A program made the position numbers and the translations under genes. Below, piece after piece: positions 43,938-57,042 of a stretch of 64,000 bases of DNA. The stretch lies in assembly GCA_037976565.1 (NCBI GenBank), contig CP137683.1, positions 11,149,665 through 11,213,664 of the forward strand, given 5' to 3'. The DNA is from Mesocentrotus franciscanus (lineage: Eukaryota > Echinodermata > Echinoidea > Camarodonta > Strongylocentrotidae). The notes below the pieces were generated by a model. It did not search any database, was not told where the DNA came from, and worked only from the letters and a program-made list of their open reading frames with translations. Each line of letters starts with the position of its first letter. The stretch's first letter is position 1.

Positions 43938-46900
43938 CCACCATCAATTGGATCAGTGCTTTTCTCTCTATCTCTCATAAACTCACGTACACCAACACAC
44001 GCACCCACATAATTATATACACTGCACACCCACTCTCTCTATTTCTTTTCGTTTTATATCCACCCCTCACACACCTACCCACATTAGCTATGATTATACA
44101 TTTCAATAAATGCTTTCCCTATTAAAGATATTAAATCTGCTACTAACAGTAATATGTTGATTTGTATATTTTCAACTTGATTTTAACATTTAATATTGTC
44201 AGCATGCCATTGGTAATAAGCAAATTTTCAGATTTCACTTGGTTATCCAGTTCAGGTAATCATTTTTTCTTCCTCTAATATATTCCATTGAATTTGTATA
44301 TAAACTTATAGTATTGGTTTCTAGCTCTAAGGACTGTTACCTTCTTTGATGTTTATTTGGTCGCCATCTGTTGCGTCGAAGTCATATAGAATGGTGCATT
44401 GTCCTAGAACCTTGTTGGTTTCTGCAGAAGAGATTGAGCCTCGTTGTTATCAATTCTCTAATTTGATAGTTTTATCTAATATTAATTTATTAATACAATT
44501 TGTAATGAAGTAGGGTCAATGAATGCACACGAGGCGTCATTTCTCTGACGTAGGACTGTGTCAGCCAATGGCGCGGCCTTGAACGTGTCACATGAGCGTG
44601 ACATCGTGGAAAATATGAATGTAAAATGAACAGTACAAATAATATTTTGAATTACTTATGAACTAATTGCCGTATTTTATTATTAACAGTAACATTTATA
44701 TAACGCCTAATACTGCGTTTAAGCTCATTACATTGTTATTACCCGGTTTTCACATGCTTTATTATCATGATTAGCGCAAGTATTTAACGCGATCAAAATG
44801 ACGAGCCTTGTGCAAGAGGCATGTTAAAAATCAGGTGAAGGATGAAAAAGAAAGGCTTGGCAACAAACGGAGTTTGATAAACGTGAGCTGATAAATTAAA
44901 TATTCAAGATGAATATAAACATTAATTTCGCTTATATATATTTCTGTGTATCGTTTCATAGTTTGATCTAATTCTGTTTTCATTACAGAAAGATGTTACC
45001 AAGATATTTTTAAGGAAGCAGCTGTCCTATTATATTAATTCCTCTTACCCCCCCCCCCCAAGGCCTGACGTGCTTTTAAACTCGATAAATGTAATTTTAA
45101 TAATTGAAATCATGGATAATTTTTTTTTTTTTTACAGCGCTCATAATTATCTACCATTGTCTACCACACAAAGTGCTCAATGTGCTCTAATAATACACCG
45201 GCTCCAGGTAGGCTAACGATGTTGGTGCTCACTTCATTCCTTCCTACCGGTACTCATGTTCATGCAACACCCGAATGTATCTTGGCAAATCGTATTAATG
45301 TATTTTAAAAAGGACTTGGTGCCGTGCCGGACTCGAACCCACAACATTTGAATCTTCGGCTTTCGACTTTACGTCTGAGGAAAACTATATTCTCTCACGA
45401 TTATCATCTTACCTGATTCTTGGTGTCCCGGGGGAGGGGGAGGTGGAGGTGATGCCGCATTAGCTCCAGCTGGAGGTACAGGAGCAGGAGCTTTCTCCGC
45501 CACGACACTGGCTGCTACCGCTGCAGGTGGACCAGGAGCTGCAGCAACAGGAGCTGCAGCAACAGGAGCAACAGCAGCAGCAGTGACGATAGCCAAAGAA
45601 GGAATGCCGGAGATGTTTCGGGTAGACTTCGGCTCCGGTACGTTGGTGCGGGAAAGTGAAGGGTAGATACTGCTGTCCCCTGAAAAACAATTTATCAATC
45701 GAAGAAACAATTGATGATAGCTCTCAATTGGAATTCGATTATATTTATCTTAATAGAGGGCGAAAGGAGCAGAGTTCACAAATCAAACATACTACAATTG
45801 TAGCTGTAAAAGTTGACACGGAACGTGATGATCAGATATATAGAAGCGCAGATCAGGTCCAGACGCAGCCAGGCACACAAGGCCTGGAACAATTATACTC
45901 TTCGTACGAGAAGCGTCATTTGCTCTATTGCTCATACGTTTAATTATAATCATGTGTAGGAAGGAATTCCGTTCAACCTGCACTCGATTCTTTTACGATG
46001 CCAGTTCAATTGTCGCGTCAAAGACCGCGATATCTATAGTGACGCAATCCTGCGTCAACAAAATTGATGAAGCCTCGTGTATAACCGGCATAATAGGACT
46101 TCCAAAATTCAAAGTTGGACTAATTAACATGATAACTATTATGATCAATGTTTTTCTTATGATTTTTTTTTATATGATAGTATGTCAAGTAGCGAATCTT
46201 TGAAGATTTAACAGTCGTGTTTATAAAAGGAAACAACTAATGGCGTAGCTAGATAATGTTATTAGGACTATCACATGGAATACCGATCATAAAGTTTAAG
46301 AAAGGCTGTATTCATAATGGTTCGTATTCATGAATGTAGAATAATGATTAACTTGGCTTATTGATTTATAAAGCGCCAAATGCCAATCCTTTTACGCCGT
46401 GTATTAAATCAGTACGTTAATTGACTGGAGAGAGAAAAAACTACTACATAGTGCAATCATATTAGAAATGTATTTGGCATTCCATACATTAGCGGATTAG
46501 GTTTAACTTTAATAATCAATTAAACCGTTTTAAAAAAAATAAATACGAGCCTATGTGAGTTTAGATGTGAATATAGACCCACCTGTTTGTCTTTGTTGAT
46601 TCGCATGAACTGTTCCATCTCCACACGCTGGTCTCCGCTTGCCATCCATCTCTGCGATTGAAGCTAGCAGCTTATACTTGGATGCAGTTAACATGTTAAT
46701 GATATCGTTTGACTGTTTGAACAAAAATAGATGAAACAAAAATTAACGGTGCGTTATTCTCAAGTNNNNNNNNNNNNNNNNNNNNNNNNNNNNNNNNNNN
46801 NNNNNNNNNNNNNNNNNNNNNNNNNNNNNNNNNNNNNNNNNNNNNNNNNNNNNNNNNNNNNNNNNNNNNNNNNNNNNNNNNNNNNNNNNNNNNNNNNNNN

Positions 46901-48647
46901 NNNNNNNNNNNNNNNNNNNNNNNNNNNNNNNNNNNNNNNNNNNNNNNNNNNNNNNNNNNNNNNNNNNNNNNNNNNNNNNNNNNNNNNNNNNNNNNNNNNN
47001 NNNNNNNNNNNNNNNNNNNNNNNNNNNNNNNNNNNNNNNNNNNNNNNNNNNNNNNNNNNNNNNNNNNNNNNNNNNNNNNNNNNNNNNNNNNNNNNNNNNN
47101 NNNNNNNNNNNNNNNNNNNNNNNNNNNNNNNNNNNNNNNNNNNNNNNNNNNNNNNNNNNNNNNNNNNNNNNNNNNNNNNNNNNNNNNNNNNNNNNNNNNN
47201 NNNNNNNNNNNNNNNNNNNNNNNNNNNNNNNNNNNNNNNNNNNNNNNNNNNNNNNNNNNNNNNNNAGTTTGATTAAGTTTGTACAGTATTACATCGTATG
47301 TCACATGGGCCCAGTCTTATAAACAGTTGCGATTAATCTCAGCTTATTTTCGCAGCTATGTGCATAAGAGATAGGAGACTGTAAACCTGAAAGGCTGCAA
47401 TAATGGATGGGAGGACTTGCGATTGATTCGAATCAATCGCCACTCCGGGGCCCAGGTGCACAAAAATTGTAAACACCAATATCAAAATTACCATACCCTA
47501 TATTGAGTATTTCTGTTGGTTTATGTAGGCCTGTCACTGAAGGTATGCATTTATCATATTTTTCATATCATATTTATTTTTAAAAATCTCCTACGCGGGG
47601 ATATTGTATGCCTAGCTGGGAATATTGCATATCGGCTACACATGGGTAGATAGTGCATGGACTTATCTTAGTTTATTATAAGTCCATGGCTAGTGTTAGG
47701 TGAAGTCGGAGACGAATGAGCGTCCTCACTCATCGGTATTGTGCGATTCTCACTATTCCTTTTTATGTAAAGATTTAACATTCGACCATAGTAATCTTTA
47801 GGAATATATGTTGTACTACAACTGCAACCACCTCTCGCAATATTGTAGGTTCCGCAACCGTCGCATCATGCCTGTATCAGAAACCAGTGCTGGTGGATCT
47901 TATTTTAATATTTACATGCATGAGCTGTATGTGGATATTTATCTGGCCACCTTTGGTTGATTTGGTACTACCGTTCTTCTGATTCCTTGAGACATCTGAA
48001 ACAGACAAACAAACAAAGAAGCCACATCACAAGACAAGTCTCTGAATACATATTCATATCTGCACTCGTCTCCCACTTGTCTCGTTAAGGAAGGACAGTT
48101 GTTGTCCCTTAAAAACGACTGCCTTCCTGACAACATACAATGAAAAGTGTAGTGATGTTGACTCTTTTGACGGGTTTATAATGAAAAGGTAACTCCTAGA
48201 TTTTAAACGTTAGGTTGCTTTACCACTATCATTTAAAGCAAATTGTCTGTTTGGAGCAAGAAGGGTGTTAACTCATATACTTTAACGTATAGTTAAGGCT
48301 CTTCTGGCTCTCAACAGACGAAATAAAATGAACTTGCGAAATCATAGAGCTGTCAAATATCAACATAACGTGAACTTCGTTGATTATATGACTTAAACAC
48401 TTGTCTATTGTCTTATCTATTGTGAAGAAAACAAATATGACCATGTTAAATCCTATAAAGCTGTCAAAGTTTAATCATAAACAATTCATTTTTCGAACAA
48501 TAGGCCAACTGTTTGAATAACTTACCGTCTTTATTCTTCTCTTCTTTGGCTATCTCCTCATCTATGATTTTGATATGCCTAGCCGCATAGGTCTTGCGTT
48601 CGTTCAGTGACATCCCATTGCCTATGTCCTCTTGCTGGATTGAGAGC

Positions 48648-48681
<34 letters not shown>

Positions 48682-51600
48682 TGGGGAGGGAAAATAGAAA
48701 GATAGAGAGAGAGAGAGAGAGAACGGAAGAGAGAGTGAGAGAGTGAGAAATGGAAAGAGAAAGAGAGAGAGAAAGTTGGAGAGAGAGAAAGAAAAAAAGA
48801 AGAGAGAGAGAGAGAGTCGAGACACAAAATGCAAAATGGGATATGTCACTGTCTAACTTTATTACTTAAAAAGGAGTGCGTTCATGGAGGTAAGTTTATT
48901 GAAGTCGCCATAAAAAAAAAACGTGGGAGGAGGGGGAACTGTCATTAAAAAAAGTGTGTAGAGCGAGGAGAAAAGTGATAAACAAAATCTAGAGGTAATA
49001 ATATTATAACATAATATGATAATTTTGTTTACGCAGGGAAGCCTCATCATCTTCCTAAGGGCACTGCAATGATTATAACCCTAGCAATATTGCCAGGTAC
49101 CCTTTTACACCTGGGTGGAGAGTGGCAAATGTGGATTAATGTCTTGCCAAAAGACGTTAGTGCCCGGCTGGGACTCGAACCCTCAACTCTTAGAATTGAA
49201 ATTCAATTGAATGAACATCTATACCACGACACCTCCACGTAATTAAACTATTGGGATGCAGTATATCGTTTGTTAATCTTAACCGGGCCATTTCCTATCA
49301 AATCATCATACAAAATAATATGGACGCCTACTACCCAAGGTAACACAGCATTTGCATTTCCTTGGAAAGTTTGTATAGTTATGTTATGATTTGATTTCTT
49401 AATAAACACATAATTAAAACAAAAATAATAATAATTATACAGCTTACATAAGCATCCATGAGAAGCTGGTATGTTGGTTGAGGGGGTTTCCCCTTCGCCT
49501 TCGCGATAGCGATGACGTCCTCTTCTGGTTGGACAGCAGCGAGGGCGCTGTTGATTTGGTCACAGCACTGTCACAAGAATACAGATTTTGATACAATAAT
49601 TCATCTCATAAACAAATTTATCATCAACATTCATAATGTTTTTAAAAATGTTGAAAAAGACTTCATTTCATAAAAGGCATTATATCCCGCATACTAAGAA
49701 TCTTGCAATCTGATTGGTCTAAACGAGGTCACATGATCAATGATAGATTAGTACTATCTCCCTGCGATAGTACTTTTGTACAGTAATTTTTTGCTGGTGC
49801 CCCACTTGCCCATTGAATAAGCATAGCAAAGTAGGTTACGCGAAATGATATCGATATCTACCGATATCTACTAAAGCTAAACTGTCTGCAGAATCAGAAC
49901 GCCGCGAGCGAAAACCTAGTTCTTTTAATTATGTAAAATTCACTTTAAATAGACCTTATTACCAATGTGGGATATAAAACAAATATTAACCTCCATTACC
50001 CTCGTAGTCGGTTAATATTTGCTTACTATCATGAGACGATGCAATACCTTTACACCAAGACCGTAAGTGTGCCATTCCAGAGTTTATTCAGGTCAATAAA
50101 GTATAGACATTCCAATAAACAATAAAAATATGGAATTCCCCTTTAAACAATATTATTATAGTATGATGACCTTGAGGAGGTATACAGAAATATTACCCCC
50201 GAGTCGGAGGCCAGGGCAATATTTTTCGATCCCTGCGAAAGCAGTGTTACTCAATTAAAAAAAAAATAACTTGGCGAAAAGCTCGGACTCCCAAGTTTCA
50301 TCGTTTTTATCATGCTATTTGTAATCATCTTACAATTCTCTTTCATTCTCTTTTGCTATGTGCCTCCACCCATCCTCAACCCCTGTATCTTACCGTCTTT
50401 ATCTTGGGTGTCATATTTATGATGGTTTGGGTGTATAGATTGAGTAAAGTTTTCTGTTGATTGATGCGTTCTATCTCGAGCTTCTGTACAGTCGAGGCGG
50501 CTTCCACCAGAGCAATCTCATGATCTTGTCTCGACTTCTCCGCCATGAGCAACTGCTTCATGTACTCCATCTCCGATTTGGCTACGACTTCATCTGCTTT
50601 CTCACTCTTCCCCTTGGCCTTTTCAGTCGAGAAACAAAACAATGTGATCTCTCTTTCAGACTTTCGACATTATTTTTGTCCAACTGAAAGGGATCCGGGC
50701 TTTTTTTGGTCAAAGATGTAGGGTTACGATAACGGCTGCAATGAGGATTAGGTATAGGGGCCAAAGGTAAAGGTTAGGGTAAGGGTTGGGGTTAGGCATA
50801 GTGTCAATTGGTCCAAATTGGTTGAAAGTTAGGAATTCGGTTACGGAGGAAAAAGAAACATCACCGTTGAGCATTAGTCGCCGTAGACTGTGTCGTACCA
50901 AAATAATAATGATAGTGACGTAATGAAATAAATATATTTTTTTAAATTTAGGTTTCCTAGGAGTTATGTCAATTGGTCAAGAAATTTCACAAGATCGCGT
51001 GCTCGATCTTGTGATTACGAGAATGACACGATCGAGTACGTGATCTTTATTGACTGGGTGGAACCCGAAATTACTTTATCAATTAAGTACATTGTTTGTT
51101 GTATGAGAGAAAATCCTATAGGTTTTTCCAAAGTATACCTTGGACAATATTGCACCGGCAGCTTTGAACAGCGAAGAGTATTTCAAATCGAACTACGTAT
51201 CATTTTACTATACCTGGGTCGAGAGAGATAACTGTTGATAACATTCATTTTATGAGGACATTATAAGTACTGGACAATGTTTCCGAAGTTCATCGTCCTT
51301 TAAAAGGAAATCATTCATAGAAAAAAAGGAACTAACGAACAACAACAAAAATCAAAACGAACCAAAACGAATCACATTTGATAGAACCTCGGTGAACCAT
51401 GGATTTTACTCCATGGTATAACTCAAAGTGAAAATAAAAGAAAGTTTATCAAAGTTATAGGCTCCTAAATAATTAAACGATTAAGAAGATTAATAATGAA
51501 GGATATTTATAAGCTTACCTTGGATACTTCTTTGACTGAAAGGCGTTTTCCCTTGGCGTTGGTTGGGTTGCTCGCTTGACTTAAAAGGGCTTGGGAATCC

Positions 51601-52161
51601 TTCGACTTACTGTACACAGATTTCTTTTTCTGTGAATAGAAGTATATATGAATGATGATGTAGCCTATGAGAATATTTATAAACGGAACATTAGAAGAGA
51701 CGCCTCCTCTTTTATATGTGTTATTGAATCAGACATAATCACAATATTTACAAACAATTACAAAGGCGATTGAAGTATAGAAACATAAATAAAACAAAAC
51801 AACAACAAAAATAAGTAAAAATATAAAAGAGAGATCAAAAAGAATAGACGCTTTCCTGAAAAAAGAGACATATAACGTGTGTATGTGAACATTCGCACAG
51901 TACATGGATTCGAACCTTGCACCTTGCTGTTGGAAGTGGCACATACAGTCGGCCATAGGGAACACGTTCCCCAACGGCAAAGTCAAATTCTGCATTGTGC
52001 ATACTCTAAGTTATACCCCCCAAAAATGTTCACAAAATCTTTGGACCAAAAGCACTTGAAAATGTGAAAAACTTTATTTGTATTTTCATTATTCCTTATT
52101 TGTTACTATACTACTTTCTTCTTCCCTTTTTGTTGTTTTTTTTTTGTGTGTTTTGTGTTTT

Positions 52162-52206
<45 letters not shown>

Positions 52207-52997
52207 TTTTGGGGTGTAAGAATTTGTTTGTTTTGGACGTGTGCCCCCCATAAAATAATCCTAGATCTGCCACTGTAATGATTTACCTTCATGAGTTCTG
52301 CCCTTGAATCGTTCATTGACTTCACTGCTTTATCCACGGGCGATTCAAACTAGATAGAAGAAAAATACAAGAAATAATGTAATTTCTTAGTACTACAGAT
52401 GAGTGGAAATTCACTATTTTGCTAGTCATTATAGGTTTCAATTAGGTTTTTCAAAAGTTGAATTCCCTTCAAATAAGTAGAATTGATTCAAAGAAGTGGT
52501 TTGAATTACTCTTTTTTATGGTATATTCCACTCTTTTGAGCTTGGATTTCCAATCCAAAACGAAGTGATCCCCAAAATGCTTCCGAAATAAGTGGATTCA
52601 CACTCCTTGGCCCTGTTTCATGAAACTTGTTATCAATAACAACTGCGACAGATCGATGACAAATCTGCTCACAGCCAATCAAATGCAAGGATTTCAGTAG
52701 CATATAACAATTATCGTGACTTGTTAATGATAACATGTTTAATGAAACAGGGCCCAGTTCATTTAGAGAGTGGTGCATAATAATACAATATGCACGATCG
52801 AAATGCAATAGTATACGGCTTTACGCAGTGCGTAGTATACACGCAATTTCATGGATATAAAAGTACTTGCCCGTCATCTTCATCTTAAAAGTGAGAAGAC
52901 ATTCTTGAGGCCATGATTGATGAGAGCGAGTGATGTCAAAGAGTAAGCACCATCTCGGCTGCGGCCCTCACATGATAATAATACACGCAAAATGACG

Positions 52998-53050
<53 letters not shown>

Positions 53051-56000
53051 TGATTTAAACTTCGATCTGTCTTCTTTTCTTTTAAATAGAGCGCCATAAT
53101 AATGCAGACAGGTTTCAAAGAGGGTTAATCACCCAAAATAATATGGTTTGAGGACATCAAACCGTCTGCCCTAATGTTTTAAGGCATTGAAACTGTAAAC
53201 GAAAAAAGATGGTGAATGTAAAATCGAATGTGAACAAGGTATCAATGATATCTCATTGAAATAACAAAGTTCGGTAAAAAAAAAAACGAGGGAAGGGGGA
53301 TCATGTTACAGAAAATTGAAAATGGATTCAAAAAATGTATTATAGCTAACCAGTTTGTAGCTCTTTGCTTGTTGCTCCGCCATTTTCTTCAACGGTTTCT
53401 GAATATCTTTTATAATCGTTTCTGCAGCAGTTCTAAAAAAGATAAAATATTAAAACAATTAAAATAGGTATTACTCAGCTTTAATCATAAAAAGAAGGTC
53501 TTTACTATCTTCCAACCGGAGATTTAAATTTAAAAAAAAGCAACACAATTATATGAGTGATACACTCTAACGTTTGCAGCGAAGTTGCTCCGGGAGCGTG
53601 CCGTTAGGAAATAGAGGAAATCTGCGTAAAAAAATTTGAGAACATTGTTTCTTCAGCCTATAGTCAGTGGCGAATCAAAGATTATTTTGTCTGGGAGGGC
53701 AAGAAAAGGGTGGGAGAGGCACAAGTCCCTAAACAATCTGTGACAAGAAAAGAAGTCTTCCACCCCTTCACTCCCCCACCCCACCCCCCCCCCCAAAAAA
53801 AAAATATGATAAAGTTTTTCTATCACATTGGAATTGGAGGTGCTTTTAAAGTTTTTAGTGCCTTCAATTTCTGCCAGATGGTACAATTGGGGACACAATA
53901 AATTTTCCGTTCATGTGTGCCTGATGCCCCCCCCCCTCCTCCGACCAACCACACTGTCATTATCCGATACAGACTTACTTGTGAACAGTAGCTTCTGCAT
54001 CGAACTGGCCACAGAGGATACTCCATGCTGCGCAAAGTGAGCTATTAGAAACAAGAGAATTTGTCATTATTACTTATCATTTTCCAAAATGTCACCATCA
54101 TCACTTCCCCCTGTCGTCACCATCGGCATCCTTATTACCATCATAGTCATCATCATAACTCTAATCATTATTATTACTATTACCATCATCATGATCAGCA
54201 GTTGCAGCAACATTACAATTATCATCACCATTATTATAATCATCATTATCATTATCATAATTATCATCATCCTCATTATCCTCATCATCCTCATAATCAT
54301 TATACATCACTACCATCATCAACATCAGCAACATAATCATCATCATCATCAACATCATTATTACCATATCATCAACAAAGACATCATCATTATCATCATT
54401 ATACCACCGCCTCTGCTATCATCATCATCCGGCTCGTCCTCCTCTTCTCCTCGTCTTGCTCTCCTTCCTCCTTTTCCTCTGCCTGCTCTACCTCATCATT
54501 ATTATTGTCACTTATCATCATCATCTTTAGGATTATCACCATATCCTCTTAGTAGAGATTCATGTGATTAAACAACATTCAATTCTGAAATTTGTATTGT
54601 GTACTAAAAACAAAAATCAACCATCAATTTCTCCGCCATCTTCCCTATTTCATCATCCCCCGCCTTCTAATCATCGTCATCAATATCATCACCATCATTC
54701 TGAAATTTTATTATGTACTAAAAAAAAAATAACCATCAATTTCTCCGCCATCTTCCCTATTATTTTCATCATCCTCTTTCTCATCATTATCATCAATATC
54801 ATCACCATCATAATCATAATTTATGATCAACAAATTTACCGTTACCGATTCAAGCCGTCAACCTCGTCATCCTCCTTCTCTTCTTCATTATCACCAACGA
54901 AATCATCATGCTCACCATCATTGCCACCATCGCCATCACCATCATCATCGTCATCATCATCATCGTCATCATCATCATCATCATCATCATCGTCATCATT
55001 TTATATCGATTTTAATGCTGCAAAATAACATCCCGTTCAATCCCACAAACAGTTGAACTTACCCTGATTTATGTTTTGTGACCTTATTGGCTTTGGCCGT
55101 AAGTTTGTTGAGAAGTTTAGCGTATCCCATTTCTACATCAGCCCTGTAATAAGAAATAATTATGATAATGATAAGTAATGATAGCTGCTTCTTTTTGTAT
55201 AGCGCTCGTGTCTGTCAGACATGACTCTCATGGCGCTCCACAATAATTACACCGGATGTAGCATGGCTGCCATTATGGCGCTCTAGCTATCCATTGAATT
55301 AATTAATGTTCGTGTGTGTGTAATTGGGTTTTTACAGACTTGTATGAAAATGTTTTGAATTCATGTCAAGAAAAAACAACTATATTTTATTTCTAAGATT
55401 GATTTGTATTGTTTGGAATCAATAAAAAAAAAACTATTGGAAAAAAGAAGAAAAAAAAAAGAAGAAGAAAAAAGTATCAATCAGATATGATTGAACCACG
55501 TATGATGCATGTAATATCAATTTTAAAATGCGTTCCAATAGAATATCGGAACTTGTACTGGAGATGGCTTCGTGAAACAATATACCCTTGGTTCTTATTA
55601 TTTAACAACCTGAAAAAACCCGCAAAAGCTACAAAGTAAGTGAAATATAATCCTACGTCATCAAAATAACAGGACGTGTGTAAACGGATATTGATTAAAC
55701 AATTGTTTTGCTATATAGGCCTATATACATACACGAAAGTGATGAGAGTAGAAATAAGTCAAATATTTCTGTATCTCAAATAGTATATATATTATATATT
55801 ATAGTCTGTACAGAAATATGTAAGATCGCCCTAGGTTAATTAGTAACGTTATTGTAAACAACCTTTAACCGACAAATCTACACACCCTTGGGACACACAC
55901 TTATATTGGGAATGAATGGAAATGGAGAACGAAAATCGGAGAAAGAAAGATTACTCCTATATAGAGAGGAGGGAAACGGCATACAGAAAAGAGAGAAAGC

Positions 56001-56369
56001 AATAGAAAGAGGGGGAGAGAGAGAGAGAGAGAGAGAAGGGGAGACGAAGAGAAGAAGAGAGGAAGAAAAAGACAGAGAAACTTAGTGTACTATTCGCAGC
56101 AGCAGCACAGTAATAGTATTAGTGGTGGTAGAAGTATATAGGAGTAGTAATAGTAGTAGTAGTAGAAGTAGTAGTAGTAGTAGTAGTTGTTGTATAGTAG
56201 TAGTAGTCGTTGTAGTAGTAGTAATAGTAATAGTATAGTGGTAGTATAGTAGTTGTAATAGTAGTGGTAGTAGTAGTGGTGGTAGTAGAAGGGGTAGTAG
56301 TTGTAATAGTAGTAGTAGTAGATATAGCAGTAATAGTATTAGTAGTATTAGTAGTAGTACTAGTAGTAT

Positions 56370-56401
<32 letters not shown>

Positions 56402-56679
56402 CTTGTAGTAGTAGAAGTAGTAATTGTAGTAGTATCAGTAGTATTATTATTAGAAGTAGTACTAGTAGTTGTATCAGTAATAGTAATAGTATAGTAGTAG
56501 TAGTAGTAGTATTAGTAGTAGTAGTAGTAGTATTAGTAGTAGTAGTAGTAGTATTAGTAGTATAGTAGTAGTAGTAGTTGTTGTTGTAGTAGTAGTTGTA
56601 GTAGTAGAAGTAGAAGTAGTAGTAATAGTAGTAGTAATAGTAGTAGTAGTAGTAGTAATAGTAGTAGTAGTAGTAGTAA

Positions 56680-56719
<40 letters not shown>

Positions 56720-56782
56720 TGTAGTTGTTCTTGTAGTAGTAGTATACTAGCAGTAGTTGTAGTAGTAGTAATAGTAATAGTA

Positions 56783-56817
<35 letters not shown>

Positions 56818-56938
56818 ATAGTACTAGTAGTTGTATCAGTAATAGTAAGAGTATAGTAGTAGTAGTAGTAGTAGTAGTAGTAGAAGTAGAAGTAGTAGTA
56901 GTAGTTGTTGTAGTAGTAATAGTAATATTATAGTAGTG

Positions 56939-56969
<31 letters not shown>

Positions 56970-57002
56970 GGATAGTAGTAGTAGTAGTAGTAGTAGTAGT
57001 AA

Positions 57003-57042
<40 letters not shown>

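Noticed and set aside
46696..47304. Frames running through the N block
   Set aside because: Undetermined bases simply lack stops; only 46583-46712 is supported as an exon.
54061..54571. Ile/His/Ser-rich frames
   Set aside because: Artefacts of ATC/ATT trinucleotide repeats.
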